A DNA stretch of 64,000 nt from Botryotinia globosa (Eukaryota > Ascomycota > Leotiomycetes > Helotiales > Sclerotiniaceae), in NCBI GenBank assembly GCA_014898425.1, contig RCSZ01000008.1:941501-1005500 (forward strand). Reading direction: 5' to 3'. Below the pieces are notes generated by a model. That model saw only the letters and a list, made by a program, of their open reading frames with translations. It searched no databases and was not told the DNA's origin. Both the position numbers and the translations under genes were made by a program. This document shows, in pieces, positions 1-11,120 of this stretch. The stretch's first letter is position 1. Each line of letters begins with the position of its first letter.

Positions 1-561
1 TTCGAGAATAATTTAAATGAAATATACAATTTATCGTCAAGTGATTTATGTCAAGTGATTTATCTTCTTGGTTCCTATAGAGACTTCGCGAGGTCATTTG
101 TTTAGGCCGAGGAATGAATTTCAATGATATTGCCCTTTAAAAATGGGGACGACGTTATGAAATAACAACGAATATTCGAAGCAATTGGGTCAGTGGTACT
201 AGCACAAGACTCGTGGTTTTCTCATGCTGTTACGTTACCCCTTTGACATCCAATCGAGCTTTGTGGGTAGTTGCGAGTGCGATTCTTACAACTTCGTCTT
301 GTAAAGTGTAGTCCAAACGGTAATGGGTTCTCCCTAAACTGGAAGGGTTTCCCGATCAGTCGAACTTTCCGTTATCATATATGTACCTCCTCCTTTGTAC
401 TTTCCCAAATGCTAGGCACACGTTAAGTAGAATTAAGATCTAAATCTTTTCACATATCTCGTTTTGCAATAACAAAACAAAACAAAATTCTGGATTGCCA
501 TAAAATTTTGGTTTCGTTGAATTAGTTATAATCCCATCTCGCCCCCGTGGCCTGGGTGAAG
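1..561. other. Upstream region of the first gene
   Basis: No supportable coding region or RNA gene is visible here. It is moderately AT-rich, and its last part is the presumed promoter and 5' leader of the gene starting at 562. I see no convincing TATA box or repeat. Confidence 0.5.
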
Positions 562-3500
562 ATGGGTTCCTCCACTTGTTGTACCAGTCGTCAACCTCCT
601 TCCCCCGATGCAGTCTCACCTCGTCCTGTACGATCACCATCTCTTACTCCAGTTAACACTCTAAGGAAGTCTCCAACAAAAACATCCAATTTCAGGATTG
701 GGGAGCTACAAACACAAGTCACTGCATGGAGCTCGGCTACAAAAATGGAAGATACAACAGAAATCAAAGCCGTTTCCGAAGGAGAGTGTTTCCATGATAG
801 TGATAAAGAAAACGAAATTGTAGTGGTCGGTGAAGCAGATAGTGACGACGATAGCGAGAACGAAAGGCGACAGGGGGTCAAGCCAATGCTCAGTTCCAAC
901 ACACTCAAATCCGTTAAAAACCGTTTAATAAAGACGTTTTCCCGCGAACCTGGAATCGCAAAGGCCGATAAAAGAAAAAGTATAGGGACCAGTCAGGAAG
1001 AAGTCGAGCGAAGAAAGGAACTGAGAAGGATAAGGCAAAAGAGAATTGAAGAGGAATTAAGTTATGATGATGGATATGATGAGGATGCTCGGTCTACGAG
1101 TACAGTAGATTGTCCCGCTATGCGGACCGACAAGGCTCAGAAGAGGCAATCTATTCTACCAGAGGACAGTGGCAACTTTCCAATTTTTCGGAAGTGAGTA
1201 AATTCTTGAATGTTGATAAAAAAGCACAATTTTAATTGGCTATTCTAGGCAGAGCTCTTCCTTTGGATCGGAGGCAGTTAGCAATGGCAGCAAGATCTCC
1301 CTTTCTACAAGCAATAATGATAACACAAGTAGAATATCGCTATCAGCTACCAAGCTTGATGACACCAGTAAAGTATCCCTTCTAAAACCAGCAGATCGAG
1401 GAAAGTCTCGAACATATTTAGGTCCTGGTGACCCAAACTCTAATCTTCTCAAACCAGTCAATACTCCACCGCGCAGATACAGCTCCCCTGGCCCTTGTCC
1501 TACGCCCAGTGAAACCGACTTATTCCAGCCTGGAAAACACCACCTCAGGCAAACAGACAGCGAAGTTTCGGCAATACCTTCAGCATCTCTAGTAGAGGCT
1601 CAAAGCCTGTCAAATTCTGCTACCCTTGATCCGAGCATGGCTTCGAGTTGGCGATTATCATATACTTCTCATCAAAGTAATCGTGGAGCGCATCTTCGAA
1701 GGTTAAGTCAACAATTTGAGGCTCCAATTCAATCAGCGACGGATGTTGCAAATGTAGGAACTCAAACACTTCCACGTTGGCTAAAAACTCATGGTCTCCG
1801 ATCGTCTTCGCAGGCTATCACTACTTCGGAAGGTAGCACTTTACCAAAAGAGCCATCATTCATGCGTCCACCACGTTCAGATACTGGATTTGGTGGGGTT
1901 GATGGAAGTGGAAGCTTTTCAAATATGCATTTGCAGGATATGGATATCTCTAAACGTCTTCTGCAGAGCTCTTGCTCGTCACCACAGCTAGCCAGCTGGG
2001 AGGAGCATCACCGTGAAGCTTCCGGAGTCAGTACTGCGACACAAAGTCGTGCTAGATATATGCGAAACCCGTCGGAAACAATATCAATACCTTCATGCCC
2101 ATCAATTGCCTTGAGCGAACTAGTCCCACCAAATTGGGGAAAATTGCCAAATGATGGAACTTCCTCATTTTACCCTACCGTACCCAACAGCATCCAGCCT
2201 TCACCAGAATGTTCACGGTTTGAGCTATCTCCTTTCATGTCCACAAACAGAAGTATTCCTACAATGGTAGAGCCACAAGGTATGAGTTATTTTGGCATTG
2301 CAACGTATGATTCACTAACATAATAGCAAGTAGCTGATGGGATTATGACTCCTCTTCGCTCGCCACTAATGCCAGCAGCATTAGGGAGCGACACCCCTAC
2401 CACAATCAATGTATCTTTAACGAGCCTTCAAGCCCCTCTAAGCAGATATTCCGCCAAACAAATTGATGAGAGCTCGCTTTTTGCTTCTGAAACCACCAGT
2501 TTTCGAGAACGGGAATTGGAATTAAGTCATATCCAAGCACGGTTTGCTTCGTCCGATTTGCGTAGACCTCCAAGCACACCAATATCAAGCAAGTTCCGCG
2601 AAGAATTTGATATCTCACTCACGCCTCAACCTAAATCTCATTTTCAGAAGCTTGTCAGGGCTTGTTCGCTGAATAGAAGTCGTGATGTTGTGGAAGAGGA
2701 TCCATTACTTGCTCCTCCACCGCATAGATCAGGATTTGGGTATCGATTTATCTCTACTCCCACATCACTAAGTAGAAGGAGTACTGCGCGTCATTCGACA
2801 CCAACGAAGAAAACCACAGAAAGAAGAAGAACCCCAAATGTTGATGATTCGATCGATACTCCAGTAAAAGGTAAATTCTCTGCATTTCGCAGATTTAAGC
2901 GTCTGGCTAGTTTGGGTGGGTACGATGGTCCGGCAGATGATCATAGAGGCAGTAGATCCGAGTCTGGCACTTCACGAAGACCATCTGCGTTGGATGCTAG
3001 GCTAGGATTGGGTGCCGAGATGACCGCAAAGGAGGCCCAACGGAAAATATCCATACCTCCTGGCATACCATCCATCAGATTACCAACTCCTGAGTCTCCA
3101 AGTATCAACACAGCTGAGACTCATGAACCTGGTGTCTTGGCTCGCATGGCCACAACTATGCATGTCCCGACTCCGGAGCTTCACCTACCTGGCCATCTTG
3201 GCCGCATGGCCACAACTATGCATATCCCAAATCCGGAACTTCATATGCCTGGTACTCTTGCTCGTATTGGTACTGCTATGCATATTGACTTACCTACACC
3301 TCACTTCCCTGATGCCTCATCGATTCTTCATACCCCCCATATTGATATTCCAACCCCTCACCTTCCCAACATTCCCCATATCAGCTTTGGTCATCACGAG
3401 TCAGATTCTCCCCCAAAAGAAAAGAAAGGCCCCGCTGCAGCACCTGCAATCGCTCCAATTGCTGCACCAAAATCAAAAGTTCAAAGGCCTGGAAATGATC

Positions 3501-5422
3501 CTCAAGGTGGAGCACCACAGTGGAGAGGTCCACGAGCTAGGAATCGCTCCACGACTAGGGAGGATAATAGGAGAAGAATGGACACTAGTCAGGATGATTC
3601 CGCAGCTGTCTGGATGAGAGCAGTGAAAGGCGCGGTATCAGATAGATCCAAAGCACGTAAGGACAATCAAGACGGAGACGATATATTTGGAGATTGGGAG
3701 GCACAACTAGCTGGAGTTGCATCTAAATCCAAATACGAAAGCCGAAAATTTGGCTCGAGAGGCAAACCGAAGATCCATCAAATTGAACAATTCCCAGAAG
3801 CTTGGTGTAGATTTCCCAGCCACGAAAGAAATGCCAGGGGTCATGAAAGTGCGGGTGTAGAGTCAGCTGTTGAAGCAAAGGATTTCGCCATTTTGAAACC
3901 GGGAAATGAGGGTTTGGGAAGATCGGAGCATTCTTATGGTACAAGAAGGAGAAGAAGACCAGGCATGTATACTGAGAATAGTAGTGATCCCAGTAATTCT
4001 CAAGGATTATCTGATGAGGAGCTGGATGCAATTGAAGCTGCAGAGCCGTTCTACAAAAGGTGGAGTCATAAAATTAAAATTGCCTGGATGGATTATAGAA
4101 TTGAGGATGCACAAAAGAAACACGCATTTCATTCGGGGAGCTTGGGGAGAAGAGGTTCAATGACTATGGATGGAAAAGTGCCATTTCCCGAACTTGAATT
4201 GTTACCAATGAGGGCACCTCCTCCGCCAAGTGAGGTGGTAGATGACGAAGCGGATGATATTGAGGTGGAAAGAAAGAGAGTGGAAGCTATCCAAAAAGCT
4301 AAAATTAAGCCGCATTACGAGGCGGCAGATTTGACTCAAAGTAAGGGGGGTGTAAGTGATTTGTTGGATATTTTTAGTTCAGGACCTGAAGAGCCAGCTG
4401 AACCAAAGATGCCGGTTAAAAAGAAAGGTCCGAAGGCAAAGAAAGTTAAAGACCCTTATGCATTGGATGAAGATGATGACTACGGTGGTGGCGGTGGGGA
4501 TAAGGGCGATGGGGACGAAATACCCAAGAAAAAAGGAAAGAAGGTCAGGGATCCCTACGCAATTGATGACAATGATGATGAGGATCTGCCACCCGCTCCA
4601 AAAAAGAAGGAAAAAGCGAAAGACCCATACGCAATTGATGATGATGAAAATGAGGAGATGCTGCCTATTCCGAAGAAAAAGGGCAAGGCGAAAGACCCAA
4701 ATGCTATCGATGACGACAAGGACGGCTCATCAGACTTTGGTTCTGGAGACGACTTGGGCAAAATTGATCAAGTCGTGATGAAAGAGGTGCTAAGTGATGA
4801 TGACACGATTGACCATACACGATTTGAAGACTCGGTCATTAGTTTTCGTGATCCTGAATTCTATCAGGATTGTTTGGTGATGCCCAAAGAACCAAGTCCT
4901 GTGCATGTTAAAGAATGTTCTGTACTATCTAGTCATGGAATCATTGAAGAGGAAATCGAGGACCCATCCAAGAATGGCGTGGGCATTGGGGTACAAGTTA
5001 AAGGGATTGGTGAGGGGGTTATTAAACAGCTTGAGAAGTTCAAAACTTGGAATGGCAAAGATTGGGAGAAGGAAATGGGAGTATTCTTGAAAAGAAGAGA
5101 CACTAGTGTAGGGAGAGATAGCATGAGAAGTGCGAGATCGGCATGGAGTATGGGGAGTCAGGTATCGAGAAATACAGTGAGGAGTGTTGGAGTAGAAGTC
5201 AAGAGACTGGAGGACTTGGAGAGGGAAAGGAAAGCTTTGAGAAAGGATGGTGGTCACTTAACAGGAGGTGTGCCGAGGAGAGCTAGAGGAAATAGAGGGT
5301 GGGACAATGAGAGAGGACATGAAAGAAGCGCTAGCTTAGGGGGGAGAGTTGTGGGATTCGAGGTGTTGAGTGGCTCGAGTGAGACCAGGGGCAGGAGGTT
5401 GACGTTTGGAAGTGGTAGGTAG
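562..5422 (+). CDS. Large disordered protein of unknown function, possible N-terminal lipid anchor
   Basis: Three exons can be joined: 562..1193, 1249..2279 and 2331..5422. The introns are 1194..1248 (GTGAGT...TAG) and 2280..2330 (GTATGA...AAG, with an ACTAAC branch site). The frame is kept throughout and gives 1584 residues. I chose the ATG at 562 because the open frame extends only a few codons upstream, from a GTG. The N-terminus, MGSSTCC, fits a loose N-myristoylation pattern with adjacent cysteines that could be palmitoylated. The rest is rich in Ser, Pro, Arg and Lys and looks disordered. Residues about 820-885 hold a 20-residue repeat (key string ATTMH-PxPELHxPG). Residues about 1255-1345 hold four repeats of a Lys-rich stretch followed by DPYAIDDD and an acidic tail. 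I recognise no catalytic domain. A membrane-tethered scaffold is possible but is inference only. Confidence 0.8.
3133..3312 (+). repeat. 60-bp coding tandem repeat, three copies
   Basis: Three consecutive 60-bp units lie within exon 3 of the first gene, each encoding a 20-residue block around MATTMH and PELH. The first two units are nearly identical at DNA level; the third has diverged (IGTAMH). They are followed by shorter His/Pro-rich echoes (TPHIDIPTPHLPNIPH). Confidence 0.8.
4440..4740 (+). repeat. Coding repeat: Lys-rich block plus DPYAIDDD, four copies
   Basis: Within the first gene, four units of roughly 24-33 residues alternate a basic run (KKKGKK or similar) with the octamer DPYA[IL]D[DE]D and an acidic tail. 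The fourth copy reads DPNAIDDD. The charge alternation suggests an interaction or condensation-prone segment; that role is inference. Confidence 0.8.
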
Positions 5423-6167
5423 ATGATTGGCTGATACAAAGGATTAGGTATAGTGCCTTCAAAGGGAGTTTAAGCTAGCTGGATCTTTGTAGTCGGAGAG
5501 AAAGCTTTAGCTTTTTTATTCACGGGAGTCGGAACCGATAGTCATTTTCGAAGTGGTCCAGGCCAGGTGCAACTTTTCGTCGGGCATGGGTGGATATTAT
5601 CTTGATGCGTTATTGATTTTTGAGACATTACTTATAAGGCTGAATCCATGTATTAGAGATATTGAGTCTTGAGGACTAAAAGATTATTAGGTTTTAATTG
5701 GTATAGCTACCTAGGTTTTAGGCGGAGATCGAGAAGGTTTGGAGGATTTTGGTTGGTATTGTTTTGTCATGCAAGTTATACTTGAGTAGTTACATAATCC
5801 ATAGAGGCCACACAGATAGATAAATGATAAATGATATCTTGTTAGCTGTGCGTTCGACAACAATTTTCCCATGAAATCTTTTACTCGTCTGGGACTTGAG
5901 GGGGGCTAACGAAAGGCTAGGAAGCCAGGGGTGTGAGAATCTGAGGGTATTTAAGAATTTAAACCCAATGCCCGAGGAAGACTCACAGACGGATGAGCTC
6001 CAAGGGGCGGAGAGGGACCTCGGAACAGAGAAAAGGCATCTCCTAGGTTCTTCGAGCTCAAGTCCGGAGGCTGAAAAGATTTGGGTGACAGGTCTAGGGA
6101 AACGGAAAAGCGCCGAAGTGTGGAAATATGCAGATTCAGATTCGAGTTCATAGCCCGGCAAATTTCA
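5423..6167. other. Intergenic region; 3' end of first gene
   Basis: The first few hundred bases are presumably the 3' UTR of the upstream gene. Overlapping open frames on both strands at 5790-6160 show no recognisable domain. The plus-strand frame at 5896..6153 may be an upstream piece of the degenerate repeat gene that follows, but I cannot show this. Confidence 0.4.
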
Positions 6168-6830
6168 ATGAAAGAGTCAGTCGATATTGCATCACTACCA
6201 ACTTCTAAAGCAATGAAACTTTTACTCGATCGAAGAAGAGGCCAAGTCCAGATCACAGAAGAGGTAGTCAAGACAGCAGCAGCTAGTGAGTCCTGTGGAA
6301 CTGATATGATAAAGCTATTGCTCAGAGAAAGGGAAGACCTATTGATTACAGAAGGGATAGTTCAAGTCGCTATAGGAAATTTGAATGAAGGATATCATAT
6401 AGTGAGATTTCTATTTCGGAAAAGAGGGGATCAAATTCTGGTCACAGAAGAGGTATTCAAAGCTGCAATCAGGAATGAGAAGCAAGGACCTGATATAATG
6501 CAGTGTTTCTTTGAAAGGATGGGGGATCAAGTTCCAATCACAGAATAGGTAATGAAAGTCATAGCAGGGAGTCGAACGTTCGACGCAAGACTTTTGATGT
6601 CAGATCTTATTGAAAGGCTAGAGGATCAAATTCCAATCACTGAAGAGGTATTAAAAGTCACAGCAAGGAAAAATGGGCCTGGCGCAAAATCTTTGATGTC
6701 ATATCTCGTTCTAAGGCTGAGGAATAAATTTCCAATCACAGCGGAGACGTTAAAAGAGATAATGGAATTGGCAGCAAGCAAGTGGCCGCCAGATTTCGGA
6801 CAGCTTCTTTCCACATGGAAACTGAGATGA
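6168..6830 (+). pseudogene. Remnant of a helical-repeat protein of the fungal NACHT/STAND-associated type
   Basis: The frame encodes about seven units of 26-30 residues with the pattern ITEEVvKaA...G..im.lLLeRrGDQvp. I know such units from the C-terminal or flanking repeats of fungal NACHT/STAND (NLR-like) and ankyrin proteins. A TAG at 6546-6548 interrupts the frame exactly where the other units have the second Glu of ITEEV, and the same frame stays open after it to 6830. The ATG at 6168 is the first in frame; the open frame reaches further back without a start. No nucleotide-binding domain is visible nearby, so this is an orphan, broken fragment. If transcribed it would give at most a short repeat peptide. 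Confidence 0.6.
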
Positions 6831-8561
6831 GGTTTTTTTCTTTTTTCTTCTTTGAAAAGGCTCTATTTATGCGTCTTTGGATCATGAGTCGTTGGGGTAC
6901 GAGATTTAAAATACCTTGGGAAAGGGCAACTTGTATCCTCTATTGAACCCGTTCATTCCATCTTGTTTTCTGGTGTCTTCTTTTCTTTCCCCTGCCCTCT
7001 GAAACTGATTAGGATAGCGAAGTAATTTAGTTACATGGCTCATTCATCCTTTCCCTTCCTCCTCACTTCCTTCGCTCCTTCAGTCTACTACACTCCCTCT
7101 ACATAAACAAACGGAACGAATCACATCATTGAAATAGTCAATTAGATACTAATCTATATAGCTCAAGCCCTTGATTCACAAATTCCGAGAGCCCAAGTTT
7201 AGTATTTGTCAACTTTCCTACTCAACTTGCAATGTGATGCAATGGATAGAATCTTTCCCTTCTCTAACTGGCCAGGAGAATAACAGCAAGAACATCCATA
7301 GAAAGGCTAGGAAAATAGACAATTTCCGAGAGATCAAAAATACAAGAAATCGGAGGTAAGAACCATAAAAAGGCAGTAAGCAACAAGTAAGTACGGATAC
7401 GGTGTTCCCATTCAGCAAGCAATTCTGCGATTCTCCATTGAGAATATTAGATTTCTGGGAACCACAATGAAACTTCACCAGAAACCACCCACTCTCTGGC
7501 CACAAAATGTCTCAAAAATGCCTAAATCTCCTATCCTCTCCAGAAGAAAGAGAAACCCACGTTTCCAAACTATGAAACAGGCAGCCAGGATAGACATATT
7601 CTAAATATCAAGATAGCTTCGAACAATCGAAGAGGTTCCTAGACAGACAGAGTAGATGATATATAAGCCAACGGAAGAGATAATGAACGTTATACAGTAA
7701 AACCTATAAATAAGGATACCGGTTTTTATAGTCTTTTTTAAGGATATATAGAGGTATCTTTATATAGAGGTATCCGATTAATCCCGATATAGTAGTAATC
7801 TGCTTCCGATTAGTCTCGATCGGGTTATATTCCGTGATGATTCTGTGACAATTTCAGAATTTTTTTTATTTCTATAATATATGATTAATTCATACAACTA
7901 CAAAAGAGAATCACATGTTGTGAGCGAAGTCGTCTTGCTTGATATGAAGTTGCTAAGAAGATTACTCAATGGTAGTTCATAATCAATTTGGTCTACCTAC
8001 CCTTTGATTTGAAAGTTAGCTATAGAGCATGAAAAAGTTGATTGACGGCAAGGTGAAATTACGAGCGAAGTAGCCAGAAAAGAATTAGATGACCGGTCTC
8101 CCAGTAATACTAGCGCTGATTCTGAAATGATAGCACGTTGAGGTGGCACTGCAAAGAATAGGTAACAGCCAAATCCTACACTGTAACTGTTGGTACGAGA
8201 AGGATACAGTAGACGTAGCACCCGCGAATCGCAGGTCCTGTATGTCTTCTTGTATTCTATCTAAAGAGCTAGCTATGTACAAAAGGTAGTAGGACTTATA
8301 TAGGCTTACTAAAAGAGCTAGTCTCTTTGTGTGCTCTTAGGGCTTAGCCGCAGTGGTACATGCGAATTGAAGTAATTCACTTCGTTCACACAGTAACATA
8401 CTCCGGACTTCTACTCATGAAAATGTTTGCATGGCCGAAGAAAACTAAAAGATGACTAAGAACAAGAATAAGAAAAGCTTCATTACTATAAAAGATTCTG
8501 TTCACTACAACTTAGACTATGTGTGGGCCGAGAAAAGTTATGAAATACATGGGCCTTTCAT
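6831..8561. other. Intergenic, transposon-flavoured region
   Basis: No convincing gene is present. It holds a short pogo-like terminal-repeat fragment (listed separately) and, at about 8085-8345, repetitive short words such as AAGAGCTAG that look like old mobile-element debris. The remaining open frames are short and unrecognised. Confidence 0.4.
7697..7830. mobile_element. Possible pogo/Fot-type (Tc1-mariner) terminal fragment
   Basis: The stretch opens with CAGTAAAACCTATAAATAAG next to a TA dinucleotide. It continues with repeated ATAGAGGTATC and TATATAGAGGTATCCG words that resemble the terminal and subterminal repeats of fungal pogo-like DNA transposons. No transposase and no matching opposite terminus are visible, so it is at best a solo end or eroded MITE. 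Confidence 0.35.
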
Positions 8562-9428
8562 CTAATCAGCTAATGCCTTATCACCGATCGTAACGAGATC
8601 CTCGTTCGAGAGTGTTTCCTTTTCAATTCCATTCATGGCCTGCTGCAGAAGTGTCGCTGCAATCTGGCTCACATCGACCTTGGGAAGACCAATGATGGTT
8701 CGTCCAATTGTGGATACAGTTTTGATCAGCAAGCCTTGTCGGCGGTCTGGTCCATCAATTAGACCCGGTTTGGCCACACAAGCTTCCACGGTGTTATTTG
8801 ATGCTTTTGCAAAATCCAGAACACGATTCTCAGCTTCACCCTATGAAAATTCTCAGTACGGAGAACAAAGATAGAAAAGTAGAAGGAACACACCCGCATC
8901 AAACAGTACTCAGTAAGTGGCCAAGGTCTCTTGGTCTGGTCCCGCTCACTCTTATGACCACTGACATATAAAAACCGGAAGGGCTTGCTAGCAGGATCTC
9001 GCGGAAGCTTCGTAATCGTTTCCAAGCCTGCCACTGTGTAATCTAAACAAATCCTTCGAGCCTCCTCTAATGCCATGGTTTTTAATTGAGATGGCGTTAC
9101 GGCAATAAGCCTAGGATGGACCAATTAGCAGGTGAACTTGGGTTGTATCATGCTTTAGATACTAATGAGAAGCCGACACAAGGAGGATTTACCAGACGCA
9201 AACATCAGCACCAGAAAGCTCACGCTTCACATCGTCTGAATAGTTTGCAAAATCTTGACAGATAACAGACTTGAATTTCTTCTTATCGTTATCTGATTTA
9301 AAGGATTCCGGTAAAAGCGTCTCACAACGGGCAAGAGCTATAATAGATGTAACGGCTAGCTTAGAAAGAGCCTGCTTGATAAATTCTGTGGCAACAAAGC
9401 CAGTGGAACCAGCAACAATGATCTTCAT
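8562..9428 (-). CDS. NAD(P)-binding Rossmann-fold protein (epimerase/NmrA-like)
   Basis: Three exons on the minus strand: 9428..9193, 9110..8894 and 8840..8562. The introns are 9111..9192 (GTAAAT...TAG) and 8841..8893 (GTGTGT...TAG). The spliced frame gives 243 residues. I chose the ATG at 9428 because it places the dinucleotide-binding motif, VAGSTGFVA, at residues 5-13, as is usual for this fold; an in-frame upstream Met would add 11 residues. Later blocks (RFLYVSG near the middle, GEAENRVLDFA, EACVAKPG) match the atypical short-chain dehydrogenase/epimerase-like family. The substrate cannot be predicted. The gene lies 5 kb from a ruined PKS gene and next to a P450 pseudogene, so it may be the surviving tailoring enzyme of that cluster; that is inference. 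No disabling lesion is visible. Confidence 0.8.
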
Positions 9429-9563
9429 TGCGTTTGAACAAAAGATATAGTTGATTTGCAAACTAAGTAGTTGATTGGAGGTTTACCTCCTTAATAATCT
9501 TGCCGCCTGTGAGGGCTGAAGATATATAAACACGAAAAAAGAGAACCTTGTTTATTGAGATCC

Positions 9564-9608
9564 GATTCAAGTAATCTGATTGGCTGGATTCAAGTAATCT
9601 GATTGACT
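9564..9608. repeat. 21-bp direct duplication upstream of the epimerase-like gene
   Basis: Two near-perfect tandem copies of GATTCAAGTAATCTGATTG... lie about 140-180 bp upstream of the minus-strand start at 9428. The first copy overlaps ATTGG, a reverse CCAAT pentamer. A regulatory role is possible but not shown. Confidence 0.5.
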
Positions 9609-9647
9609 CGACTTTTTTGGTATTGTAGTTATAACGTAATTCCTTAC

Positions 9648-10000
9648 TTTTTTAACGAAATTATTTAAATTAGTTTATTCAAGTTAATATAAATTGAATA
9701 AAAAAAAAAGTGATAACTATATATAAGAAACTAAAGGCTTTCAAATGATATATTTTTTATATTGTTAGCTTTAAAACTGAGGGTTTTATAAAGAGTTTAA
9801 ATTAAAATAATATAAATTTTATAATATAAAATTCTAGGCTTTTTTAACGAAATTATTGAAATTAGTTTATTCAAGCTAATATGAATTGAATGAAAAAAAA
9901 AGAAAAGTAGTAATTATATATAAGAAGCTAAGGGCTTTCAAATGATATATTTTTTTATATTACTAGCTTCAAAACTAAGGGTTTTTCAAAGGGTTGAAGT
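9648..10000. repeat. AT-rich direct repeat, two copies of about 150 bp
   Basis: Copy 1 (about 9648-9800) and copy 2 (about 9840-10000) share long blocks, beginning with TTTTTTAACGAAATTATT and including GGCTTTCAAATGATATATTT. They differ mainly by C/T and A/G substitutions and small indels. This looks like a duplicated, mutated fragment of a mobile element. Confidence 0.7.
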
Positions 10001-10287
10001 TTAATTAGTATAGATATAGCTAGAGCTTATATAATGAATTGAAAAGGGTTTATATCGAATATAGTAGGCTTAATATTAATAAAAATTATTTTCATATTAT
10101 AGCTTTCGTAGTTCAATAGTATAATTGATGATCTGATGTGAAGTGACCCATTAAAATCTGAAAAAAAAAAATCTGAAAATAAAAAAAGGTAAACCGATTT
10201 CGCCTGCAAGCTTTCAATAAAATTTCTTTTTTAGATTTTTATAATTATAAATATAATTATATAATACTTTCTCAAAAAGCAAGGGGT

Positions 10288-10309
10288 CCGGGGGCTCGCA
10301 GGCCCCTGG
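10288..10309. repeat. GC-rich hairpin in AT-rich DNA
   Basis: CCGGGGGC (10288-10295) pairs with GCCCCTGG (10302-10309) across a six-base loop, with one G-T wobble. It stands alone in strongly AT-rich sequence, just after the duplicated AT-rich block. It resembles the GC-rich hairpins near the ends of some fungal mobile elements; the class is undetermined. Confidence 0.55.
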
Positions 10310-10620
10310 TAATGATTATTCCACCGAGGATAAGCATGAGCAATCTAGAATTATCGAGATAAGGCTTACAGTATAGTACTAATACTTTATACTTACCTGC
10401 ATCAAGAACCTTGCCGCATTTATGCATCATATGTTTTTACAGAAGGCTGCCTGTTAGATATCGGTGTATGCAATACAACCGACGTATGTAACCTTGAGAG
10501 TAGTGATACATACAGCGTTAAATGATTTACCTAAACTCGATGGATCGTACTCGGCTAAGTGCAACACCACATGAAAGCGGCGCTACCAACACCAACCAGC
10601 TTATTTGCATTAGGGTATGC

Positions 10621-11120
10621 ATACACTCAATTTCTTAACTAGCTTTCAAAACACAACTTTTTTGTGCTTCATCAAAAATACCTAAATATTGAATTTTTGA
10701 TATTTAATTTATAATAATTTTATGAAAACAATTTCAATTTTAATGAAAATAATATTATTATATAAATAACTTTTAGATTTATTAATAAATATGATTTTAT
10801 TTGATTCTGAATTTAATTAATTGAGATTGAAATTTGAGGATAAAAATCTAAAAACTGAAAAGTTTTATTCGAAAATTAATTAAATAAACTCTTAAAATAT
10901 TATATTATTTTAAACCACTTATCAATCGATCAATATAATTCGGAATTATTTCAAACTTAGAATAATGACTGAATTAATTGATTGCTTTTATTTGATAAAA
11001 TAATTCTTGAATTTAGAGCTATATTGATAAAGATAGAATCTTATTATTAATTATTTTCGGTAAAAAGATTGCGACACTATAAAGTCATGTTTTAGAAGCT
11101 AGTTAAGAAATTGAGTGTAT
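10621..11120. mobile_element. 500-bp MITE (family A, copy 1)
   Basis: The first 23 bases (ATACACTCAATTTCTTAACT then AGC) are exactly inverted at the end of the element, followed by a further diverged match of about 35 bases. The interior is AT-rich and non-coding. A TA dinucleotide at each terminus fits a TA target duplication and Tc1/mariner-type mobilisation. Its terminal 39 bases align without gaps with those of the element at 11682-12161. It sits at the 3' end of the P450 pseudogene, whose frame runs into its inverted repeat. Confidence 0.75.

Noticed and set aside
5790..6161. 123-codon minus-strand ORF overlapping plus-strand frames
   Set aside because: No recognisable motif; it overlaps the plus-strand remnant region and is probably a shadow.
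10261..10310. Helitron 3' end
   Set aside because: There is a GC hairpin but no CTRR terminus immediately after it and no matching 5' end.
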